Assembly (NCBI RefSeq): GCF_006346335.1
Contig: NZ_VDMC01000010.1
Location: 24,425-88,424 of the forward strand
Reading direction: 5' to 3'
Length of the DNA stretch: 64,000 nucleotides
Source: Aequorivita sinensis
Lineage (GTDB): Bacteria > Bacteroidota > Bacteroidia > Flavobacteriales > Flavobacteriaceae
The notes below the pieces were generated by a model. The model was given only the letters and a program-made list of their open reading frames with translations. It was not told where the DNA came from and made no database searches. Both the position numbers and the translations under genes were made by a program. Of the stretch, positions 52,817-60,745 are shown in pieces; the stretch's first letter is position 1; each line of letters opens with the position of its first letter.

Positions 52817-54079
52817 CTAAGCAGTTTCAAGTTGGAAAACTCTTCTAATTAGTTCAATACTTTCGGCAGAGCCTTCTTCGCCTTTTAAGTGATTGACAAA
52901 ATGTGTAGTAATTTTTTGAATTAGCCTATCGCTGATAATATCGGCTTGTTCTTGATTAAAGCCTTCTATCTTTTTACTTTGATAGTCTATCTCACCTTCT
53001 TTAATTTCAGCAAGCTTAAGTTTTAAAGCTCTAATGGTAGGAGCAAATTTTCTGTTGTCCGCCCATTTATTGAAATCTTTTTCAATTTCAGAAATAATCT
53101 TTCTCGCTTTTGGCAATTGTGATGCACGTTGTTCTAACGTTTCATCGGTTAATGCTGAAAGTTCATCCAAATGAACTAGCGTTACCAATTCATTTTCTAA
53201 AACATTTTCAGAAACGTTTTTAGGAATTGAAAGATCTAAAATTAAAAGTGGTCTTTTTAAATATAAAAGTTCCTTTGAAATAGTTGGCTGTTGTGCGCCT
53301 GTTGCAACAATAAGAATATCGGTTTGCGCTATTTCACTTTGTATATCGGCATAATCCTTAACCACCAAATTAAATTTACCTGCAACTTTCTCAGCAGTTT
53401 CTTTGGTGCGGTTTATAAGGGTTATATGATCGTTTTTTGTGTGTTTTATTAAGTTCTCACAAGTATTTCTACCAATTTTTCCAGTTCCGAAAAGTAAAAT
53501 ATTTTTTTCTGAAACCTCTGGAACCATCTTCATAATGTATTGCACCGCGGCAAAACTAACAGATGTTGCTCCTGAAGAAATTTTAGTCTCATTTTTTATA
53601 CGCTTACTTGCTTGAATAACTGCATTTGCAAGACGCTCCATAAATGGATTGAAAATATCGTGTTTTTTAGACTCGCGAAACGAATTACGCAACTGACTAA
53701 TAATCTCGAAATCTCCTAAAATCTGACTATCTAATCCAGTTCCAACAGTAAAAATATGCGAAACGGCATCGTGGTTTTTATAAATATAGGCTACTTTTTC
53801 AAACTCTTCTACAGTACCATTTGTATATTCGCATAGTAACTTTATAAGCTGATATGGATGTTGTGCAAAACCATAAAGCTCCGTACGATTACAAGTAGAA
53901 ATAACGGTAAGTGATGGAATTCCATTTTCTTTCGCTTGCTTTAAGATTTGCTTTTTTGTATTATCATCAATACTAAAATGACCGCGTATCTCGGCATCTG
54001 CTTTTTTATAGTTTAGTCCAATCGCGTAAAAATGACCCTCAAGGGTTTCACCAGAATATGACTTTAAGTTATTTTTCAT
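52817..54079 (-). CDS. hemA: Glutamyl-tRNA reductase
   Basis: Reduces glutamyl-tRNA to glutamate-1-semialdehyde, the first committed step of heme synthesis. 420 residues from ATG 54079 (KNNLKSYSGETLEGHFYAIGLNYKKAD); an upstream TTG adds two residues. The active-site Cys is in TVISTCNRTELYGF, and the NADPH domain has LLFGTGKIGRNTCENL. The upstream minus strand has a TATTCTTTG near the start, an approximate -7 box. It heads the hemA-hemC-hemD-hemE operon and implies the C5 pathway from glutamate; hemL is not in this window. Confidence 0.97.
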   Translation of the reverse strand: MKNNLKSYSGETLEGHFYAIGLNYKKADAEIRGHFSIDDNTKKQILKQAKENGIPSLTVISTCNRTELYGFAQHPYQLIKLLCEYTNGTVEEFEKVAYIYKNHDAVSHIFTVGTGLDSQILGDFEIISQLRNSFRESKKHDIFNPFMERLANAVIQASKRIKNETKISSGATSVSFAAVQYIMKMVPEVSEKNILLFGTGKIGRNTCENLIKHTKNDHITLINRTKETAEKVAGKFNLVVKDYADIQSEIAQTDILIVATGAQQPTISKELLYLKRPLLILDLSIPKNVSENVLENELVTLVHLDELSALTDETLEQRASQLPKARKIISEIEKDFNKWADNRKFAPTIRALKLKLAEIKEGEIDYQSKKIEGFNQEQADIISDRLIQKITTHFVNHLKGEEGSAESIELIRRVFQLETA

Positions 54080-54313
54080 CCACAAAGAATATTTGAGAAA
54101 TAGAAATTAAGGATGCCTAGCTTATTCATTTCTGTAGTATGTAAAAAATTTTTAGGCATAATATTTAAAACTAGGCAAATGTACTGTCATACTTTTTCAA
54201 AAAGTAACGCTAGCGGTATCTTTTGTATCGCTACGTGTTAAAATTAATCAAAATATGACATTTATCATATATAATGCCCTAATTTAGCGGTTTCCCAACA
54301 AATATAACATATT

Positions 54314-54338
54314 TTTATTTAGAACTATTCTAAATAAA
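54314..54338. promoter_or_regulatory. 11-bp-arm inverted repeat in front of the AraC regulator
   Basis: Arms TTTATTTAGAA (54314-54324) and TTCTAAATAAA (54328-54338) are perfectly complementary around CTA. The site ends 16 nt before the AraC-type gene and lies in the 275-nt gap shared with hemA. A further 6-bp inverted repeat, ATATGA / TCATAT, is at 54253-54270. A metal-responsive repressor such as Fur is the leading guess. Confidence 0.68.
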
Positions 54339-54354
54339 TCAATTCAATATTTAA

Positions 54355-55266
54355 ATGAATAATCAAAAAAATACCGCTCAAAGTTTACATGAAAACGGGG
54401 TAGGTTTTTATGAAGAAATAGCAATTGAAACTGGTTTTTTCATTTTAAAATTCAACAACGAAACTAATGATAATCAAATATTTAAGCGAGAAGTAAGTTC
54501 TAACTTTATTCAATTTCACTTTTGCATAAAAGGAGCGGCATCATTTTCATTCAACAATGGTAACTACGTTCTACCTATAAAAGAAAATAACTCACTTTTA
54601 CTATATAACCCTCAAAGAGATTTACCGTTAGATTTGCACGTAACCCCTAACACCTGGGTGCTTTCAGTATTGCTTCCTATTAATAAGTTCCACAGTTTTT
54701 TTTCAACGGAAGCCGATTATATCACCTTCTTAAATGAAGAAAATAAAGACCGGAAATATTATAAGGACAGTCCAATTTCACCTTCTATGGCAATTGTGTT
54801 GAATCAATTGATGAATTACAACTTACACCCAACTATAAAACCTCTATATTTTAAAGGGAAAGCTTATGAGTTGCTAAGTTTATATTTTAATCGCCCTGCC
54901 GATGCCGACATAGAGCAATGTCCGTTTTTAGCAGATGAAGTGAATATTTCAAAAATTAAACAGGCCAAGCAAATTATTATCTCTAGGATGGCTGAGCCAC
55001 CTACCCTACAACAGCTTGCCGATGAAATTAATTTACCAATTAACAGATTAAAAGAAGGGTTTAAGCAAATTTACGGCGATTCGGTGTTTAGTTTTTTATT
55101 CGACTATAAAATGGAAGTTGCACGTCAATTATTAGCTACAGGATCACATAACGTAAACGAAGTTGGACTTAAAGTAGGATATAGTACTTCAAGTCATTTT
55201 ATATCCGCATTTAAAAAGAAATTCGGCACTACTCCAAAGAAATTTTTAATGGGTCTTAATGTTTAA
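54355..55266 (+). CDS. AraC family transcriptional regulator
   Basis: 303 residues. A variable N-terminal sensor domain is followed by a C-terminal double helix-turn-helix (about 205-300; TLQQLADEINLPINRLKEGF and NEVGLKVGYSTSSHFISAFKKKFGTTPKKFL). The N-terminal half resembles PchR-type iron/siderophore regulators only loosely. It diverges from hemA, so control of iron or heme genes is plausible. Regulation by the inverted repeat at 54314 is inferred. Confidence 0.88.
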   Translation: MNNQKNTAQSLHENGVGFYEEIAIETGFFILKFNNETNDNQIFKREVSSNFIQFHFCIKGAASFSFNNGNYVLPIKENNSLLLYNPQRDLPLDLHVTPNTWVLSVLLPINKFHSFFSTEADYITFLNEENKDRKYYKDSPISPSMAIVLNQLMNYNLHPTIKPLYFKGKAYELLSLYFNRPADADIEQCPFLADEVNISKIKQAKQIIISRMAEPPTLQQLADEINLPINRLKEGFKQIYGDSVFSFLFDYKMEVARQLLATGSHNVNEVGLKVGYSTSSHFISAFKKKFGTTPKKFLMGLNV

Positions 55267-55291
55267 ACATCCTAAATACTAAAGTTTTTAA

Positions 55292-55876
55292 ATGTCTATT
55301 GAAACTGAACTAGTAGAAACTATCTTTAAAAATCTCACTTTCACTTTTGAAGAGAAACAATTACTAGCGCAAAGTTTTAAAAAACTAAATCTTCCAAAAC
55401 ACAGTTTATTGCTAGAAGCTGGACAGCAGGTTTACGACCAATACTTTGTTGCAGACGGATGTTTACGTACATATTATATAGACCCAGAAGGGAAGGAACA
55501 CACGGTTCAATTTGCAATAGAAGATTGGTGGATTAGCGATTACACCGCATTTTTTAGCAGCAGCAAAGCAGTAATGAATATTGAATGTATTCAGGATGCT
55601 ATACTTTTTAAAATATCTAAGGAAGACATGGAATTGCTTTATTTAAAGATTCCAAAGCTAGAATCTTTCTTTCGCAAAAAAATGGAGCGCGCCTTTGCCT
55701 CTTTTCAAAAAAGAATAATTTCTAATCTCGCTCAATCTGCCTCCGAGCGTTATTTAAGTTTTGTAAACTTCTATCCTAATATAGAGCAAAACGTAAAAAA
55801 CTACCATATTGCTTCCTATCTAGGAATTACCACCCAAAGCCTTAGCCGAATTCGCAAAGAACTAGTAAAAGGTTGA
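55292..55876 (+). CDS. Crp/Fnr family regulator
   Basis: 194 residues. An N-terminal cyclic-nucleotide-binding-like domain (about 20-110; PKHSLLLEAGQQVYDQYFVADGCLRTYYID) precedes a short C-terminal helix-turn-helix (about 165-192; YHIASYLGITTQSLSRIRKELV). The usual cAMP-contact Arg/Ser pair is not evident, so it may be ligand-independent or bind something else. It is followed on the same strand by DJ-1 and nitroreductase genes. Confidence 0.88.
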   Translation: MSIETELVETIFKNLTFTFEEKQLLAQSFKKLNLPKHSLLLEAGQQVYDQYFVADGCLRTYYIDPEGKEHTVQFAIEDWWISDYTAFFSSSKAVMNIECIQDAILFKISKEDMELLYLKIPKLESFFRKKMERAFASFQKRIISNLAQSASERYLSFVNFYPNIEQNVKNYHIASYLGITTQSLSRIRKELVKG

Positions 55877-55889
55877 TTTATTACCATAG

Positions 55890-55924
55890 GTCAATTTTTT
55901 TGACAATTCTACCCGCTACCTTTG
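55890..55924 (+). promoter_or_regulatory. Promoter and possible Crp/Fnr site before the DJ-1 gene
   Basis: GTCAA (55890) and TTGAC (55900-55904) form an inverted repeat around TTTTT; TACCTTTG (55917-55924) matches the -7 consensus. The downstream genes could be a target of the adjacent Crp/Fnr regulator. Confidence 0.5.
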
Positions 55925-55957
55925 CTGTTATAAATAAGTGAATAGAGTTTAAAGGCT

Positions 55958-56770
55958 ATGAAGTTATTCATTAAACCGAATTTAATTCTTTTTACGGTGA
56001 TAATCACCTCGTTAACTTCTTCTTGTGGAAACTCACAAAAAGACGAGATAACAAATGAAGAATTAAAGCCATTAACACAAGAAAAGATGAAAAAGGTATT
56101 ATTTGTATTAACAAGTCACTCCGATTTAGGAGATACAGGAGAGAAAACGGGATTTTGGGTAGAAGAATTTGCTGCTCCTTATTATTTACTTAAAGATAAA
56201 GGTGTTGAAATTACAATAGCTTCTCCTAAAGGAGGTCAACCACCGATAGACCCAAAAAGCGAATCTCCGGAATCACAAACCCCAGCTACGGTAAGGTTTT
56301 ATAAGGATAAAGAAACGCAAGCCATACTTGCCAACACAGTAAAATTAGAAACAGTAGATCAGGCAAACTTCGACGCTGTTTTCTATCCTGGTGGACACGG
56401 ACCGTTATGGGATTTAGCTGAAGACAAAAATTCTATTGCACTTATAGAGTCATTTTATAATAACGACAAAACAATTGCAGCTGTATGTCACGCTCCTGCA
56501 GTATTCAAGAATACTAAAAAAGCAGTTAGCACACCTTTAGTTAAAGGAAAAAAGGTTACAGGTTTTACTAATAGCGAAGAAGATGCAGTACAATTAACCA
56601 ATGTTGTTCCATTTTTAGTTGAAGACATGTTGAAAGAAAATGGAGGAGAATATTCTAAAGGTGAAGATTGGGCTGTTTATGCAGTTGAAGATGGACTATT
56701 AATTACAGGTCAAAACCCAGCATCTTCAGAATTAGTTGCTGAGAAATTATTAGAAAAATTAAATAAGTAA
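55958..56770 (+). CDS. DJ-1/PfpI family lipoprotein
   Basis: 270 residues. Lipoprotein signal with lipobox LFTVIITSLTSSCGNS, then a DJ-1/PfpI domain: KKVLFVLTSHSDLGDTGEKTGFWVEE, the nucleophile Cys in TIAAVCHAPAVFKN and the Glu side of GFWVEEFAAPYYLL. Related proteins are deglycases, chaperones or glutamine amidotransferase-like enzymes; the precise activity is uncertain. A lipoprotein anchor is unusual for cytoplasmic DJ-1 proteins and suggests the cell envelope. Confidence 0.9.
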   Translation: MKLFIKPNLILFTVIITSLTSSCGNSQKDEITNEELKPLTQEKMKKVLFVLTSHSDLGDTGEKTGFWVEEFAAPYYLLKDKGVEITIASPKGGQPPIDPKSESPESQTPATVRFYKDKETQAILANTVKLETVDQANFDAVFYPGGHGPLWDLAEDKNSIALIESFYNNDKTIAAVCHAPAVFKNTKKAVSTPLVKGKKVTGFTNSEEDAVQLTNVVPFLVEDMLKENGGEYSKGEDWAVYAVEDGLLITGQNPASSELVAEKLLEKLNK

Positions 56771-56792
56771 AAGTTAAGAAAACCATAGATAT

Positions 56793-57425
56793 ATGAAATT
56801 AATTGAAGATTTGAAGTGGCGTTATGCTACTAAAAAAATGAATGGAGAAACCATTCCACAAGAAAAACTTGATTATATATTAGAAGCAGCGCGATTAGCT
56901 CCTTCGTCTTCTGGACTTCAACCTTATAAAATATTTGTAATCACTAATAAAGAGTTATTACTTAAATTAAAGCCAGCAGCTTGGGATCAAAGTCAGATTT
57001 TGGATGCTTCACACGTTTTAGTTTTTGCTTCTTGGGATGGGTATACTTTAGACAGAATAGAATCTGTTTTCAATTACACAATGAATGAGCGTGGATTACC
57101 GCTTGAAACTATGGACGCATATAAAAACAACCTTTGGAGTATGTACGAACCACTAAGTCAAGAGTGGCATGCACATCACGCTGCTAAACAAGCTTATATT
57201 TCATTTGGTTTGGCTATTGCAGCTGCAGCTGAGCAAAAAATTGACGCTACACCTATGGAAGGATTTACTCCTGAAACTGTAGATGAGCTTCTAGACTTAA
57301 AGAAACAAGGTCTAAAGAGTACACTTATTTTAACGCTAGGTTACCGCGATGAATCGGAAGACTGGTTGGTAAATATGAAAAAAGTACGTACTCCAAAAGA
57401 AGAATTTATAACTGAGATAAGTTAG
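56793..57425 (+). CDS. NAD(P)H-dependent nitroreductase-family oxidoreductase
   Basis: 210 residues, FMN-dependent NfsB-like oxidoreductase. Signs are LKWRYATKKMNG, LEAARLAPSSSGLQPYKIFVI (FMN phosphate contact), SFGLAIAAAAEQKIDATPMEGF and the C-terminal GYRDESEDWLVNMKKVRTPKEEF. It follows the DJ-1 gene by 22 nt and is probably co-transcribed; together with the Crp/Fnr regulator this suggests a response to redox or electrophile stress. Confidence 0.92.
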   Translation: MKLIEDLKWRYATKKMNGETIPQEKLDYILEAARLAPSSSGLQPYKIFVITNKELLLKLKPAAWDQSQILDASHVLVFASWDGYTLDRIESVFNYTMNERGLPLETMDAYKNNLWSMYEPLSQEWHAHHAAKQAYISFGLAIAAAAEQKIDATPMEGFTPETVDELLDLKKQGLKSTLILTLGYRDESEDWLVNMKKVRTPKEEFITEIS

Positions 57426-57448
57426 AGTCTGATTAATTGTTAGTTTGT

Positions 57449-57492
57449 AAACCCCCGATATTCAAGGAAAATTGAATTTTCGGGGTTTTTTT
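57449..57492 (+). terminator. Intrinsic terminator after the nitroreductase gene
   Basis: CCCCGA and ATTCAA on the left pair with TTGAAT and TCGGGG on the right (one 1-nt bulge each), then T residues. Confidence 0.88.
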
Positions 57493-57582
57493 TGTTTTAA
57501 TCTTTTCTGCTTCAGCAATTAAGGCTTAAATAACACATAAGCTTTTCTAATATTGCCATAGGATTAATTACCAATATCAATC

Positions 57583-57613
57583 TTGAAGGTTCAATTTTAA
57601 AAGAGTAATTTTG
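57583..57613 (+). promoter_or_regulatory. Bacteroidota promoter of hemH
   Basis: TTG at 57583-57585 and TAATTTTG at 57606-57613, spaced by 20 nt, match the -33/-7 consensus. The start codon at 57637 lies 23 nt downstream. Confidence 0.7.
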
Positions 57614-57636
57614 TTTTTTTTAAATTTAAATCACAA

Positions 57637-58674
57637 ATGAAAGGAGTTCTCCTAGTAAATCTCGGTTCACCTGATAGCACCGACCCGAAAGACTTAAAAA
57701 AATATCTTGACGAGTTTTTGATGGATCCACGGGTTATTGACGTTCCCTTTTGGCTTCGCTCTTTTATAGTAAGAGGGATTATATTAAACACACGACCTAA
57801 GAAATCAGCCGAAGCTTACAAAAAGATTTGGTGGGATGAGGGGTCTCCTTTAATTGTAATTTCAGAACGACTTCAAGAAAAAATTCAGAAAAAAATTACA
57901 ATTCCTGTTGCTTTGGCCATGCGTTATGGAAGTATGACCTTAAAAAAAGGGCTACAAGAATTGGTTGATCAAGATGTGGATGAAGTTTTAACGATTCCTT
58001 TATACCCGCAATTTGCAATGGCTACAACCGAAACCATTGATGTGAAAGTGGAAGAACTAAAAAAGGAGTTTTTTCCGCAACTTGAAATAACATCACTTCC
58101 GGCTTTTTACAATAAGCCAGAATATATTGAAGTACTTTCAAAAAGTATTGCCGAAAGTTTGGAAGGTGTAGATTATGAGCATTTGCTGTTTAGTTATCAC
58201 GGTGTCCCTGAACGACATATTTACAAAAGAGATATAACTAAAAGTCATTGTAAAATAGACGGCAGCTGTTGTGTAACAGATTCTCCAGCCCACGAATATT
58301 GCTATCGTCATCAATGTTTTAAAACAACCGAATTAGTTGCCGAAAAGTTAAACTTAAAACCTGGAACATATTCTAATGCCTTTCAGTCGCGTTTAGGTTT
58401 TGATCCTTGGTTAAAACCACCTACAGACAGAACAATTGAAAGATTTGGATTAGAAGGAGCTAAAAAAATTGCAGTTGTAACACCTGCTTTTGTGAGTGAT
58501 TGCCTAGAAACACTGGAAGAAATCGCTATGGAAGGAGAAGAAATTTTTCACGAAGCTGGCGGAAAAGAATTCACAACAATACCTTGTCTAAACGATCGTG
58601 ACGATTGGGTTGATGTTTTAACAGGATGGATTGACCAATGGAGAATTGCAGATGTAAAAACGGCAATTGCCTAA
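57637..58674 (+). CDS. hemH: Ferrochelatase
   Basis: Inserts ferrous iron into protoporphyrin IX. 345 residues. MKGVLLVNLGSPDSTDPKDLKKYLDEFLMDPRVID opens the protein, LLFSYHGVPERHI carries the catalytic His, and VVTPAFVSDCLETLEEIAMEGEE lies near the C-terminus. Several cysteines (CKIDGSCC, CYRHQC) lie in the middle. Such clusters bind a [2Fe-2S] centre in some ferrochelatases. It completes the pathway together with the hem genes upstream; hemG/hemY are replaced by hemJ. Confidence 0.96.
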   Translation: MKGVLLVNLGSPDSTDPKDLKKYLDEFLMDPRVIDVPFWLRSFIVRGIILNTRPKKSAEAYKKIWWDEGSPLIVISERLQEKIQKKITIPVALAMRYGSMTLKKGLQELVDQDVDEVLTIPLYPQFAMATTETIDVKVEELKKEFFPQLEITSLPAFYNKPEYIEVLSKSIAESLEGVDYEHLLFSYHGVPERHIYKRDITKSHCKIDGSCCVTDSPAHEYCYRHQCFKTTELVAEKLNLKPGTYSNAFQSRLGFDPWLKPPTDRTIERFGLEGAKKIAVVTPAFVSDCLETLEEIAMEGEEIFHEAGGKEFTTIPCLNDRDDWVDVLTGWIDQWRIADVKTAIA

Positions 58675-58684
58675 TTGAACCATA

Positions 58685-58702
58685 TCTCTTTATATAAAGA
58701 GA
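58685..58702. promoter_or_regulatory. Perfect 18-bp palindrome between hemH and the MATE gene
   Basis: TCTCTTTATATAAAGAGA, two 9-bp arms without spacer, 11 nt after hemH and 37 nt before the MATE gene. Could be a regulator site or a weak terminator stem; no T-run follows. Confidence 0.4.
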
Positions 58703-58738
58703 ATGCAATTTTCAGGGTAATAAATTTTCAGAAACTAT

Positions 58739-60082
58739 ATGAAACCTAATCAGTCTGATGCTCTTGGCACCGATGCTATTGGTAGCTTATTGGTAAAACA
58801 AGCTTTACCCGCATCAATCGGAATTTTAGTGATGTCACTCAATGTAGTGGTAGACACTATTTTTGTTGGGAATTGGATTGGTTCTATTGCCATTGCAGCA
58901 ATAAATGTAGTTCTACCTGTATCATTTTTTATTGCCGCTTTGGGTATGGCAATTGGTATTGGAGGATCTTCTATTATATCTAGAGCTTTAGGTTCTAACA
59001 ACAGAGCGAGAGCTCTTAAAACTTTTGGAAATCAAATCACACTAACGCTATTGCTTACTGTAGCAATGGTGATTTTTGGATTAACTTTTATTAACGATTT
59101 AATTCCAGCTTTCGGAGGTAAAGGCGACATATTTGAGCCTGCAAAAATTTATTATCGCATAGTATTATACGGAGTGCCCCTTCTCGCCCTTAGTATGATG
59201 GGAAACAATGTAATCCGCGCTGAAGGGAAACCAAAATTCGCAATGATTGCGATGATTATTCCTTCTATAGGGAACCTCCTTTTAGACTATATTTTCATTT
59301 ATATCTTCGATATGGGGATGGCAGGTGCCGCATGGGCGACCACTATTTCATACTCCTTATCTTTCTTTTACATACTTTATTATTTCTTAAGCGATAAAGC
59401 TGAACTAAAAATAAACTGGTCACATTTTGGTTTAGACCTTCCCATTTTAAAGGAAATATCGGCTTTAGGATTTGTAACCTTAGCGAGGCAGGCAGTAGTT
59501 AGTGTAACCTACCTGTTAATGAATAATATTCTCTTTAATTTTGGCGGTGAAGCTTCAGTTGCAGCCTATGGAATTATTGGGAGAATGTTGATGTTTGCAC
59601 TCTTCCCAGTTCTAGGAGTTACCCAAGGATTTTTACCTATCGCAGGTTATAATTATGGCGCAAATAAATACAAACGCGTAAGAGAAAGCATTAACACAGC
59701 CATATTATACGCAGGAGGATTAGGGATTTTAATTTTCATAATAATAATGTCGTTTCCTGAAGCCATAACTTCCGTATTTACTAATGACCCCGACATTCTT
59801 TCAGAAACCCCACATTATATGCGCTGGGTGTTTGCTGCTACTCCTATTATCGCAATTCAACTTATAGGTTCGGCATACTTTCAAGCAGTTGGAAAAGCAG
59901 TTCCCGCTTTACTGCTAACATTAACAAGGCAAGGTTTTTTCTTTATCCCATTAATATTTATTCTGCCACATTACTTTGGTGAATTAGGGGTTTGGATTTC
60001 TTTCCCTGTGGCAGATATACTGTCTACTATCGTTACTGGATATTTTTTAAATAGAGAAATTCGAAAAACCCTAAAAGAATAA
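58739..60082 (+). CDS. MATE family multidrug exporter
   Basis: 447 residues, about twelve transmembrane helices in two repeats. Signs: GSLLVKQALPASIGILVMSLNVVVDTIFVGNWIG and a second repeat FVTLARQAVVSVTYLLMN, with GAAWATTISYSLSFFYILYYF between. Cation-coupled efflux of drugs or metabolites. It lies between hemH and hemJ on the same strand; whether it exports a heme precursor cannot be told. Confidence 0.92.
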   Translation: MKPNQSDALGTDAIGSLLVKQALPASIGILVMSLNVVVDTIFVGNWIGSIAIAAINVVLPVSFFIAALGMAIGIGGSSIISRALGSNNRARALKTFGNQITLTLLLTVAMVIFGLTFINDLIPAFGGKGDIFEPAKIYYRIVLYGVPLLALSMMGNNVIRAEGKPKFAMIAMIIPSIGNLLLDYIFIYIFDMGMAGAAWATTISYSLSFFYILYYFLSDKAELKINWSHFGLDLPILKEISALGFVTLARQAVVSVTYLLMNNILFNFGGEASVAAYGIIGRMLMFALFPVLGVTQGFLPIAGYNYGANKYKRVRESINTAILYAGGLGILIFIIIMSFPEAITSVFTNDPDILSETPHYMRWVFAATPIIAIQLIGSAYFQAVGKAVPALLLTLTRQGFFFIPLIFILPHYFGELGVWISFPVADILSTIVTGYFLNREIRKTLKE

Positions 60083-60125
60083 ATATTAAAAGGTTACTTT
60101 TAAACTGTTTTTCTATACTATTTCA

Positions 60126-60674
60126 ATGGAACAATACTACCTATACATAAAATCATTACACCTTATTTTTATAGTTACTTGGTTTGCAGGACTTTTTTAT
60201 ATAGTTCGCTTGTTTGTCTATCAAATTGAAGCTTCACAAAAACCTTCTCCTGAAAAAGAAATTTTAGGAAAACAACTCAACATAATGGCTTCTCGATTAT
60301 GGAATATCATTACTTGGCCAAGTATGATTCTAGCAGTATTTTTCGGAATATGGCTTATTAGTATGCGAATGTTTTGGCTTACAGATGCTTGGATGCAAGT
60401 AAAATTAGCGTTTGTAGTCGCACTTATTATTTATCACTTTAAGTGCCATCAAATTTTTAAACAACTTCAAAAAGGGGTAATTAAACACACTTCAAATTCA
60501 ATGCGACTCTTTAATGAAGTGCCGACCATCATTCTCTTTGCTGTTGTATTCTTAGTAATCCTAAAAAGTGCTGTAAACTGGATTTACGGAACTGTAGGAA
60601 TCATCGCTTTTTCTATGTTATTGATGATGGGATATAAAATGTATAAAAGAATTAGAGAAGAAAAGAACAATTAA
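60126..60674 (+). CDS. hemJ: Protoporphyrinogen IX oxidase HemJ (CopD-like)
   Basis: 182 residues, four to five transmembrane helices. The N-terminal conserved His is in YLYIKSLHLIFIVTWFAGLFYIVRLFVY and the RLWNIITWPSMILAVFFGIWL segment is typical of the UPF0093/HemJ family. It oxidises protoporphyrinogen IX to protoporphyrin IX, the step before ferrochelatase. Genomes lacking hemG and hemY use it; the presence of hemH nearby supports the assignment. Confidence 0.88.
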   Translation: MEQYYLYIKSLHLIFIVTWFAGLFYIVRLFVYQIEASQKPSPEKEILGKQLNIMASRLWNIITWPSMILAVFFGIWLISMRMFWLTDAWMQVKLAFVVALIIYHFKCHQIFKQLQKGVIKHTSNSMRLFNEVPTIILFAVVFLVILKSAVNWIYGTVGIIAFSMLLMMGYKMYKRIREEKNN

Positions 60675-60745
60675 GAATTATGAAATTTAAATTCTGAATT
60701 AAAGCGGATTAATTATTGCTATCTTTCTTCTTCAAAATGATATAA

